The position numbers and the translations under genes were made by a program. A stretch of 64,000 nucleotides of DNA. It comes from Solea solea (lineage: Eukaryota > Chordata > Actinopteri > Pleuronectiformes > Soleidae). Location: contig NC_081153.1 in assembly GCF_958295425.1 (NCBI RefSeq), positions 9,627,395-9,691,394 on the forward strand, given 5' to 3'. Shown here in pieces: positions 40,501 to 51,900 of the stretch (within the stretch, counting starts at the first letter, position 1; each line of letters opens with the position of its first letter). Below the pieces are notes generated by a model. It did not search any database and was not told the DNA's origin. It worked only from the letters and a program-made list of their open reading frames with translations.

Positions 40501-42396
40501 ACCCTGCTTGTCTGTCTTATGCTGGTTCAAAGTGAAGGTGGCGCACACAGCACAGTCACAAACATAAACTATTAACTATCTCTTCAAGGCATAAACTTTG
40601 TAAACAACAGTAGTATATTTTATGTAATCTACAGATCAAAATCCACTCATCCATGAGACAATTGTTTTGTTAGTTTTTTTCAGCAATACACAAACTCCTA
40701 TACTGTTCCTCCAGCCCAAATCATCAGCAGACACAGAAAAATACGGTCCATAGACAGATAAATGTAAAGCAAGTGTAAATGCAAGTGCAAGCTTCTATCT
40801 AAGTAATTGAAATGAGTCAACAGTGGCACAAGCACCAGGGCCACTACCAGAGGGGGCCGTGAGGTTCCCCACAAATGCACCACATTTAGACAATAAGTGC
40901 TTTCAATCAAATGTAGTAAAATCCAAAATCATAGCTCACCACCTGCAACACAGGAAACACCCACACACATCACCTTATATAACGCCTTTAAGGGTGCTTA
41001 AAGGCCTTAAAAATATCAAAAGGTCACAAAACAAACACATTATTTCACAAACAAATAAAATACCCAGAATTTATGATAAATTGAAAGCAGATATGAAATA
41101 TATATGTTTTGATGAAAATGATTTCCCATCCGTATGTATTATTCTGTATCTGTGTGATAAACTAGATATCACATTTTTAATTCTGATGTCCTTAAAAAGA
41201 AGAAAAAAACATTTACTTTTGGTTTAAAATGTAATTTATTTCAGATCTATCAGCACACAATAGTGAGAGACTGTGAAACTGCTCAGCCATGCACTTTTGT
41301 TGCCCCCTGGTGGTAAGTAATGAAAATGCATGCACTCGGCTCAACATACAGTGTAAAGAATATGTGTTCCATCCTGCTCACATGTATAACAACTCAAAAA
41401 ATGGGAAATCGTCATCATCAATCTCCTCTGCGATAAAGCAGATCAGACAAAACAAACATTTTCATCCTTTTGTTTCCATAACAACGAGATTCTCTGTGGC
41501 CTTTCAGCACCAGGTGGGTAGTTAGGTTGATATAAAAGGTAACATATGAAAAAGGTCACATCCATCAAATGTGAATCTGTGAATATCTTTCCTAATTTAC
41601 TTAAGGAAATGGCAGTCTAAATGATAAGAATACATTCAGAATCTAATCAAAGGGTTTAATGCGGGTTCAAAGTCAGCTTTTTTCTCACCAGAGGGGATTT
41701 TCGCTCCAGAATACTCCAAAACTAAAAGTACTTCCCTGTGTTTCTACAAGTTGCACAAGGTGTACTGCAAATGCTAAGTGCACAAACTGGAGGGTCATGG
41801 GTGGAAAATATAAAACCGAAAATGAAAAAAGGCAAGGTTTTACAACCAGCTTTCTGTTCACAGGGACTTTATTGTGTGGTATTGAGATTATTTCCTAATT
41901 GAGAGAAATCATAGGTTTGCTGCAGGGTATGTCTGTTACTGTGTTTTATACATGATTCTTATTTACGTTTTATTGCTCCAGAAAAAAAAAACAACATAAA
42001 GAATAAACACCTGGAGGTGAGAAAAGGTTAGAGATCAGGGTTAGGACAACAGACTTTCAATAAATGTGTCTTCATAACGAGGAAATTAAAGTGTAAATTA
42101 GAAGTGACAACTCATAATGAAATCAAACTGTTTAAGTGTTATAATTAATATTAATTAATATTCCTTCCTTTCCTTCCTTATTTATATTTTTTTCATCAGA
42201 AAATATCAAAAGTTTAGGTTTTGATTATCTCATGAATTATCTCATGATGTTTAGTGTATATATTTTTACAACAGTGAAACCTGTTAACAGTATAATGCAA
42301 CTGTTTTGTTTCACTTAATAATAATTACACAGTTATAATAAAGTAATAATCTAACAAAGTAAATAGTCCTTAAGAAATTACCATTAGGTTAAATGA

Positions 42397-42398
<2 letters not shown>

Positions 42399-42434
<36 letters not shown>

Positions 42435-42465
42435 TATATATATATATATATATGTATATATATTC
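42399..42465. repeat. (TA)n microsatellite
   Basis: Two TA runs separated by tacacag; explains the artefactual Tyr-Ile frame here. Confidence 0.95.
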
Positions 42466-43499
42466 AATCTCATTATAGTCTATCCTCCTGTATGTTTTAT
42501 ATATCATACAGTTTTATACTCGTTTTTCTAACTGCCTCAGTACTTGTTTTGATTTCTGATCTCCTGATGAAGTTGCACCTCATCTCAGTTCCTGAGTATG
42601 TTAAGCCCTGTATTAAAAATGAAGAAAGTTAAAGATATTGCGCTAAAGAACACATCCTGTGCTTCGGGCGATATGAGAGACAGAAAAAATATCTGATGTG
42701 ATTTTGCTCTTTATTTTGGTTGTTTTGAGGTTAATTATCTCCTGAACTTGTTGTTTAACATCTGTAAACTTTGAATGAGGTCATACGATGTACAAACAGT
42801 ACATACTTTTTTTTATATGATTTTATGAATTTATCAAAGCAGTGGTCCATATTTAAATGCTCATTTGGGTATTTTTATACCTCTCACTTCTGCAATAATC
42901 ATAATAATAATAATAACTTTTTAAAAAGACCATCTTCTCATGCTTTTTCCCCCCACTCTTTTTCAAACCAACACTTTGGAGACTGAAGATGAGAGTCTCC
43001 TCACCAAAGTCAATGTTCGGCCCTTGAAGTAAGAGGCCCCCACACCCACATGCTGCAAAGAAATGTGTCTCTGAATAAAAAAAACATAGAGCAATAACTC
43101 ATTATGACATTGATATTAAGTGGTGGGCTGCATGGAATTGATTGGAGGGCTACATAGGGCCCACGGGCCATGTGTTTGACACCCCTGATCAAGAACTATA
43201 AAACATAAGCAATGGCACATCATGGTACAAGACAGTAGAGATTGGAGAGACACACCTGTAGTTCAACAAATGTTTATTTAAATAAAGGAAATTCAACACT
43301 ATAATTGTTGTTTACTGGTCTAACAAAATACAACTTGTTTTGAAGCTGTTGTTTGGACTGTAAGCTGAAACATTGTTAATTCAATTATTTCTTATTTTAT
43401 TTTTATTTTTTGATTCATTATTATTTGCATACCGGGACAAATTGATCCGCATCCTGTTTCCCAGCAGGATATATGCTGAGCTGTCTCTCCTTTAGCGCC

Positions 43500-43884
43500 A
43501 ACAGAGATATCTCGCGATATTTGCCTTATGACAAAATCAAGTTTTGCATTCCCAGTCAATAATGTGTTGAGGTATTTTTTTATTATTTTTTTATTTTTTT
43601 AACATGTACATGTTCGTCTGATTTCGTGGAAACTCAAATGTGTATTTTTTTTGTCTAAATTAAGAAACCGAGGGAGCACAGGAGAAGGTGCGATTTTGAA
43701 TGACACGCGCTCTCGCGAGATCTCCATCTAAGTAAGTTTCCCTGAGTAAATGCCACGTCTTATTCACAGCTACGCATAGCATCAGCGGAGTTTGGGGAGA
43801 CTTTATCACTTTAGTCGACATATCTCAGGCTGGACAGTCAGATTAACCTGCGGCCCCACAGATAACGATACCCGCCACACTCCG
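43500..43884 (+). promoter_or_regulatory. slc39a7 promoter and non-coding exon 1
   Basis: A short CpG-containing segment just before the gene. It carries the palindrome TCTCGCGAGA at 43711-43720 and a near-copy, TCTCGCGATA, at about 43510-43519. In vertebrates this element (bound by BANP and by Kaiso-type factors) drives TATA-less housekeeping promoters. An exon ending ccacactccg with donor GTAAGA at 43884 splices in a plausible way to the exon at 45425. The transcription start is inferred to lie between about 43720 and 43800. Confidence 0.6.
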
Positions 43885-45424
43885 GTAAGATTGTCTGTTT
43901 GTTTTCATTGTGCTTGTGACGTGGTTCCAGCTACAGCAATGCGTTAGCAGGCTTGTGTTGCAGCCAGCTAGCCTAACAGCCAGGATGCATCCACAGCCTC
44001 TAGAAGCGGTGGTCAGGGTTTAACAGCATCTACTGTGTTGATTTAGGATTAAAAGTTGATTCTTGACCAGAGATTACAGGCCTTTTCTCCTCACATCCAA
44101 CACATATCAAATCACAAGATGAAGCTAAATCAAAGTCAGGTGGCTAATCGCTACTTAGCTGTGTTTATGTTGCTGTGACTGAGCATAAACATTGATGTAC
44201 ATAATATAATATACATACACAGACTGAAAGTGGTTCAATGTAAGGGCTTCAGGATTGTACTGATCAGGTAACTTCACACACAAACAAATGTTAGATGTTA
44301 GAATTCAGGATCAGGTCAACAATTAATTGATTTTTAATCATTTATGAAATGAATCGGCAACTATTGGGATTATCGAGTTATCGTCTCATTCATTCTTCAG
44401 CGTGTTATTACTTGGACATCTTTAAGTGATTCGTTTTAGTTCATTTTCTGACATTTTATAGATCAAACCGTTAATCGGGAAGATTACGGATTTATCAATA
44501 AAGAAAGTAATAGTCAGTAGCAGTCATATGCAGGATACAGAAAGTTTAATGCAGTTATCAGAAAACATTTTACATTCTTAGGCTGTCTCTTTCCTAATCC
44601 ATTCAATAACAATGCAATCAATAATTCATTAACAAGTGATTCTATTGTTCAGTAACATATAAACTTAAACCTTTTCATCTTCTCCTGGTTTTTCGTGTGC
44701 TTCTCACCAGTTAACATGAGCCATGAGACAGATGGTGCGAATAAATCTCAATGTACTTTTAATCATTTAAAATCAGGAATATGGAACATGGGTGTTTCAG
44801 GGTCACAGTCCTGTTGCATCAGCAGTTACTAAGCAACCAGAACCTGGGAGCTGCTGAGGTGACCAGCCTCACTTCATGTGTCTCTGTTTGACCAACAGAA
44901 TAAACAGAAAAACAGAGGCATCTTCACCCAGACACATGAAGTGAGAAGGTGTAATTGGATTGAAACTGAAAGAGTTATTTCATTTTAAAGTGCATGTTAA
45001 GCCTATGTTCAGGTTCTCCTCATCACATGTTAGAAAATAGTGGCTGAGAACATCTAAAGAAAAAAGAAAAACAGTCGACCAAAGAATTATAAAGTGAATA
45101 ATATAAACAGTTTCTCTTCAGTCTTTGATTCAGGATTTTTTAGACATGTCTTAAATTATGACTCAGTGGAATCATAATTTTCATAAGGCCTCTTTGAACA
45201 CTCTAAAGATATAGAAACCCTCACCGAGCTTTATCAACAGTTTACCATTCACTCGTGACTGCACCTGCTGAGACAGCTACATGATCTAATTTTAAATGTG
45301 TAGTGGCATTAAAGTCCGGCAAGTTGGTTAGTAACACATAACACAAATTATATATTTTTTCTTGAAAAATCGGCAAGCCTGTGCGATTAATTTATTGTTC
45401 CTTCATTACTTTTCTCTGTTGAAG
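43885..45424 (+). other. slc39a7 intron 1
   Basis: 1.5-kb intron, mostly AT-rich. Positions 44330-44520 hold a degraded copy of a dispersed teleost repeat ending in a phrase like tcattttctgacattttata. I see no coding segment. Confidence 0.6.
44330..44520 (+). repeat. Degraded dispersed repeat copy
   Basis: Carries tcattttctgacatttta and tagatcaaaccgttaatcg, wording of the percomorph repeat whose fuller copies lie in slc39a7 introns 6 and 7. Confidence 0.5.
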
Positions 45425-45432
45425 GGGATACT

Positions 45433-45987
45433 ATGGGCTGTGTACGTCTGCTGGTACTGACACTGGCCACATCTGCAGTACTGCTGTTCGCCTCACATTC
45501 AACCTTCGCTCACAGCCATTCCCACGATCACCACGGCCACGATCACCACGGCCACGATCACCACGGAGAGCATGATCACCACGAACATTCACATGGCTCT
45601 CAGGTGAAGATGTTCCATGGAGCGAGCAAGTGGAGTGCAGAGGCCAACATCCATGCACATGAAGAGGAGCACCATGACCACGGACACGGGCACGGCCATG
45701 ACCACGGGCACGGGCACGGCCATGACCACCTGCACGGGCACGGCCATGACCACGGGCACGGGCACGGCCATGACCACGGGCACGGCCACGGCCATGACCA
45801 CGGGCACGGCCATGACCATGACCACGGGCACGACCATGACCACGGACACGGCCATGACCACGGCCATGACCACGGACACGCTCATAGTGAGGATGTTCTC
45901 CATGTGCACAAGGAGGAGAGTGTGCACTCGCATGGAGAGAAGAGAGTGAAGAGAGAGAAGAGGGACATGGTGGAGCTCTGGACACAG
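45433..45987 (+). CDS. slc39a7: slc39a7 coding exon 2 (signal segment and His-rich tandem repeat)
   Basis: Encodes residues 1-185. The first 26 ([20 protein letters not shown]...) are hydrophobic. Next come two or three HDHHG units, then a run of [12 protein letters not shown] units encoded by a GC-rich minisatellite at about 45670-45890. The acceptor is at 45424 (gttgaag) and the ATG is 8 nt into the exon. Donor GTATGT. Confidence 0.96.
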
Positions 45988-48900
45988 GTATGTTAACAGT
46001 CTGATTAATGGATTACCGCTTTGAAAACCTATATTTACATACAGTGTTTTGTCCTTTTTGTGCCAGTCAGAAGTGAGAATAAATCTATATTTTACAAAAT
46101 TTTGATCAAATTCAGTTTACTGGTGGTGAATCTGTTTAAAAATTCAACACTGTTTCAGAGATGAAAAGTATTCTGGCATGTTCTCAGAGGAAAATGTCAA
46201 CTTAGTATGAACCAAAAGTGTTGTCTTTAGCTTTAATCACTGCAGTGGACACACACACACACACACACACTCACACTGGTTGAGGAGTGGTGTGATGAAT
46301 GATTGTAACATGAAAGGAAGTTAATTTACTGAAGAAGAAATTGACAGTGAGGAAAAGAATGTATGTTTTTTCTTTAGTTGGACAAATATTGTGATGTATT
46401 GTAACGTTTATCTTGCAAATTATTGATTATTGTTTTATTTCGATATTATTAGTACCCGCTGAGAGGTATATTTTGTCTTTGTGTCGTTTTTTGTTGTCAT
46501 TTTTGTTCTTTGTCTTTTTCATTCTCCTTCATTCCATTTCTTTTGTCTTTTTTTTCATCATTGCTCCCTGTCGCCTTTTTCCTCTATTGTTTTCTTCATA
46601 GCATGTTTCATCGTTCTCCTCTTCGTTGTCATTTTCCTCTAAATATTTTATGTTTTCGTCCTTTTCAATATTTTCTTTCTTGCTTTTCATCATCTTCTTC
46701 TTCCTTCTCTTCTTCCAGAATATTGCTGTGGAAGTGGTTTGGCAGCTTTTTAAAGCCCCACAAATTATGCTTAAAGATGTGGGGCTTGATAGGGAAGGGG
46801 GTGTGTTATGGCAAAGACAATGTGAGAAAGTTCTCATAGGAATTGTTGTTTTTCTGCAGGCTATCGGAGCAACTCTGCTGATCAGCGCGGCTCCTTTCCT
46901 CATCCTCTTTCTGATCCCAGTCCAGTCCAACAGTGACCAGCACCAGAACCTGCTCAAGGTGCTGCTCAGCTTTGCCTCTGGTGGACTGTTGGGTGATGCC
47001 TTCCTCCACCTCATTCCTCACGCTCTGGGTTCGTACAAGTCTGTGACTGTGTGCCTCATTTATAGGGTTGATGTGTGTGAGTGGTCAGGCGAGACAGGGA
47101 GCGGTGCAGTTGTGTGTGCGTGTTTATGTAACTACATACGTAACACTTGTTTTCTGCTAAGCACTAGTTGTCATGTTACATGGACAATGAACTGAATGGG
47201 TTTTAAATCATGGCTATGTAATGAGCATGAGCAGTAGCAACCACGTCCATCCGTTATTTGTCAGTTACATAAACAGTGTTACCTCGTTACTGTTGATGAA
47301 GACCAAGCAGAGGCAGAATAATAACAAAATAAAACAAAATGAGCACACAGCAGCTTAAACAAATGTAAATGTTTCTAATGTATTTAAACCACAGCATCAA
47401 TCACTCATTTTGTTTTAATTACACAATCATTTTGACTTTTATCTCTTTTTCTTCTGTCACAGAGCCTCACTCTCATCATGGAGAAGATGATCACGGACAC
47501 TCACATGTAGTTGAAGAGTCACATGACCATGGCCACTCCCACGGTGTGCAGTAACTTTCTTTAGTAGTAGTGTCACAGTAGTGTCAGTTGGTTACCAACC
47601 AGTCTTTTTTTTTGTTTTCTTCCTGCACAGGAGCTGCCCACAGTCACATGATGTCAGTGGGTTTGTGGGTTCTCGGTGGAATCATCGCGTTCCTTGTCGT
47701 AGAGAAATTTGTGCGTCTGCTGAAGGGAGGACATTCTCACAGTCACTCACATGGTACAACAAAACACGTTGACAGAAAATGTATATATGTTTTGGTTTAG
47801 TTTTGCAGCAGAAAAAGATTTCAGGTTAAAAAAAAAAAAAAGGAGTCTAGACTGTGTAGTTTCTGTAATCTCTAAGGTCGGTTTGATCTTCAATTGTGTG
47901 GAACATTTTCAGCTGCTCCCAAAGAGAAGGACAGTGATGGAGAAGAAGACAAGGAAGTGAAGAAGAAGAAGAAAGAGGAGAAAGGAGGCAAAGACAAGAA
48001 AGTCCCAAAGAAAGAGGAGATAAAGAGCACAGGTGAGCAACACATTTATTTGTATAGACCTGTCTGACAGGAAACAGAAGATCAATATTGCCCTCTGCTG
48101 GTCATTTCCCGAACTGCAGTGTGGTGAGGTAAAGTGCGCCACTTAATCAGCAATTTACCCCGTCTACTCTACTGAGGATGGATTCAAATTATTTTCTTAA
48201 ATTTGAGTACTTGCAGATACTGAGTACTTTTATGTTATTTCATTTCTATGTGGTAAGCCTCATTTGGAGTGGAACACAACATTTTAAGGTGAGCAAAAGT
48301 GTAGGAACAGATTAGATTTATTAGATTTAAATGAATAATACGGGATATTGAGCGGAAAATCCTTTGCTGTGTTCGTTCTTTAGATGTTTCATCAAATGAT
48401 TGAAGGAGCTACTTTTAGTTGAGCAAATTACAGGTCACAGTCGGCTCTTATCTTTAAGTATTTCCAGACTTAAAGATACGTTAAGAGGTATCTGGTGCAG
48501 GAGTATCGGAGTAGTTTTGCGAATGCAAATACTAGATCATGAGGGCCGCATTTGACCCTATGCTGGTATCTGTATAGGTGCATCCCTAATTATTGTTATT
48601 ATTACTGTAGCTGCTGCTCAGCAATGAGTCAGGCATTGATAGAAGGGTTGGACAACAGCTACAACCTACTAAGCAAAGATTTTTAGCTGCTGAACAAAAG
48701 GGGTCATTCAATTCATTCTACACATTTTAAGTGTATGATAAGAATAAGTTCACTGCCTTACCTAAGTTTGTGTCACTTTGTATACCGCTTGCTCCACCGC
48801 ACCAAAGTCCATAGAGAAAATCAGTGTTTTAAGCTCATGGTGACGAAGGAGCTACTGGTCCCCTGGTGCCTTGTCTACTTATGTTAATCCTAATAATTGA

Positions 48901-51900
48901 TTTCAAACACTAAAGTCACAACATTTCACATTTGAACTTCCTGATGGAGGCAGGTGTATCAAGCACTGTAGTGCTGTGAAGTAAGTAATGACATAAGGAC
49001 GGTAATTGTCAGGAATCTGAATGCACTGGTTTGTTCCGGTTAAACTGAAATGTGCTAATTATACGTTAATCAACACACACGCGAATGTGGATGATTCTGG
49101 TCTTGGCCAGAGTCATGGTTTCAAATGTGTCATTTTGTTGTTGTCTCTTCTTGTTGTAACGTTGTCGTTTTGGCTTCACCACTTGCCTCATTATTATATG
49201 ATAGTTAATGACTGCCGTCACTAAACTGTCTGACCCACTTTGAGACGGTGTCCTAGATAAAGACATACCGTAAACACTGCGTTTCCACACGAGATCTACA
49301 GCTCAGACTGAAAAATGATCTTTCATTTGCAGTTCTGACCTCTTGCTCACAGTCAGATCAGCTGACTCCACTGCAGCTCTTCAACAACTGTTAATAAGCT
49401 GGCCTGTAATGCCACGTTTACCGCATTTTGTTTCACTCCTTATAATGTTTGAAAAAATGAATGAATCCAAATTTAATTGCCACTGCACTCACGTTATTGT
49501 CATTTGTTTAGCGCCATTTTATTTCAAACCTTTATTTTCTATTTCTGTTCAACATTTTGCCAAACAAGTTTGCCAGTTTTTTCATTCGTTTGACATTTTG
49601 TCTTCTTGGGCTGCAACTCGTTTGATGATCAACTCAAGCTTTGTGTGTTTTTTTTTAATACTTAAAACAAGCTCTCTGATTTTTCAGCTGCCACTGTGAA
49701 ACAATTAATTTAACCATTAAACAATTATTTAATGAATTACTAAACTAATAGTCAGCTATTTTGGTAATTGATTAATTGGTTTTAGTTATTGGAAATGAGT
49801 TCTCTTTATTCAGCTTCCATATTTTCTGGTTTCTTTGCTCCACATAACAAAGAAATCATTAAAACTGAATTGCTTTGGTTTGTGGACAAAAACAAGACAT
49901 TTACAGGTTTGAGAAACACTGATCGACATTTTCAAACATTTGATGAAAATAATCACAAGTTACAGGTCTTTTATTAGAGATTCACTCTTTATGATTTTAT
50001 TCTGTATTGTTTGATTATCTTTAAAGGACTTTGAGCCAAAAAAAAGAGCTGTACAATTAAGCAGTCTCTCACTGAAGGTGGCGCTGTTGTACTGAGTATC
50101 AGTGCAGCTTTGATGTGGTTGCAGAAATTAAGCTGACAGTAATTTGTGTCATTATTTCCTTATTGACTTTGATTCATGCATGTTTATATAAATATGTTGT
50201 GTAACCAGAGAAAGAGGGTAGAGAATCTCTTTGGTCTGTGTGAGTCAACCGTTCACTGATCCGTCATTAAAGGGTCTCCTGTTACCTTTTACATCGGCAA
50301 GATCAAACACACTTGTTGAGGCTTTTTTTTTTATTTATTGATTAATTATGCTGTTTGTGTGAGTTTATATAAAATCATCCTGTTCACGACCGTTCCTTAA
50401 AATGTTATTTCCCGAAAAATGTCCATCTTTCTGACACTTGGTGTAATTAATGATTTCTTATGAAAACAGAAAAGGGGAGGAAACCATCAAGAATGACACA
50501 GCAAAAATACAATATAAGCCAGTCACAACAGAGGGTGGGGGGGGAGGGATTTCAAAATGAAAAAATGGGGACAGAGGAGAGATGAAGGACACAAAAGGGA
50601 ATGGTGGTGTGATTATTATTATATTATCATCGTTGTGTCTTTTTCTCTGTTCTCATGCAGACATTAAGGTGTCGGGTTATTTGAACCTGGCCGCGGACTT
50701 CACACATAATTTTACCGACGGCCTGGCGATCGGAGCCTCGTTCCTGGTCGGCCCTGCAGTGGGCACCATCACCACTCTCACCATCCTACTGCACGAGGTC
50801 CCGCACGAGATCGGAGACTTTGCCATCCTGGTCCAGTCGGGCTGCACCAAACGACGGGTAGGTGACGTCTGCAGCTGTGACATCAAGTTCAGTCTCTAAC
50901 GTTTAAAGTAAATCCCGGGGCTGTAGAAATCCTGCCACTGCCTACTAGTGGATTGGCGGTGCAACTGCAGAGTGCAGGGTACGCTCGCAGGCTTGACAGG
51001 CATAACAGTGTAAATGATAGTTCTTAGTAAAGACCAATTATGAATTTGACATTTCACATCTGAGCGTGCATACAGAATGAGGTGGGAAAATGAATAGCAA
51101 ATAAATTAAATTAAAGGTGCGGAAGATTTAGTGACACCTACTGGCCTCCTTTTCCCCAAAGCCTATAAAGGGAACTACGACAGCCCTCGCATACCAGAAA
51201 GGATGCCATAATTTTTAATTTGTGTCGCAACAAAATGTAAAATGTAAAAGGGCTTGAACTCATTTATCAGTTCAGCCAGAATCACGGTGGCACAAGGTAG
51301 CTGCCACTATGAAACAATTTAATGAACAATTCAACAGTTATTTAATTGTTCATCAGTTACTGAACTAATTGCCAACTATTTTCATAATTGATTAATTGGT
51401 TTTAGTGTTTTGTTCATTTTTAAGATGAGTTCTCTTTTTTCTATTTTCCGGTTTCTTTGCTCCAGATAAAAAATAATTCATTAGAACTGAATCATTTTGG
51501 TTTGTGGACAAAACATGACATTTGAGAACGTCATCATTTCCAGGTTTGACAAACACTGATCAATATTGTTCAACATTTTATGACATTTTACGGACCAAAC
51601 AACGAATGGATTCATCAAGAAAATGATTGACAGCTTAATCAATTATGTAAATAATTGAGTCAAAAATTACAATAAAGAATAAAGAATGTGTTGAAGTCAT
51701 AGTCTCCTCCCTCTTTCCCATCAGGCCATGTGTCTTCAGCTGCTGACCGCCCTGGGAGCTCTAGCCGGCACAGCTTGCTCCCTGTTGGCTGAAGGCGTGG
51801 GAGCCGCGGCAACCGCCTGGATCCTGCCATTCACCGCCGGCGGCTTTGTGTACATCGCCACAGTGAGCGTACTCCCGGAGCTGCTGGCTGGCCGCTCCAG

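Larger units (their letters stand above)
26561..43499. other. Expanded rxrb-slc39a7 intergenic interval
   Basis: About 17 kb with no gene that I can name. It holds microsatellites (27443-27506 TA, 27964-28024 ATT, 29432-29459 CT, 32068-32099 CT, 33759-33780 CT, 35732-35753 CA, 39001-39058 TA, 42399-42465 TA), a pyrimidine-rich tract at 31840-32150, G-rich stretches at 32220-32380 and 39410-39550, the elements listed separately, and several exon-like islands. The remaining stretches (for example 26950-28850, 34600-36700, 40600-43400) are AT-rich with nothing recognisable. Confidence 0.5.

Noticed and set aside
45431..45985. 184-codon minus-strand frame (Arg/Gly/His-rich) opposite slc39a7 exon 2, and the plus-strand out-of-frame Met/Thr-rich frame
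   Set aside because: Both are by-products of the triplet-multiple minisatellite in the true exon; there is no independent start context or domain.
46510..47195. Hydrophobic plus frame (189 codons) across slc39a7 exon 3
   Set aside because: It contains the true exon 3 frame but continues into both introns; splice sites at 46859 and 47029 and phase with neighbouring exons define the real exon.
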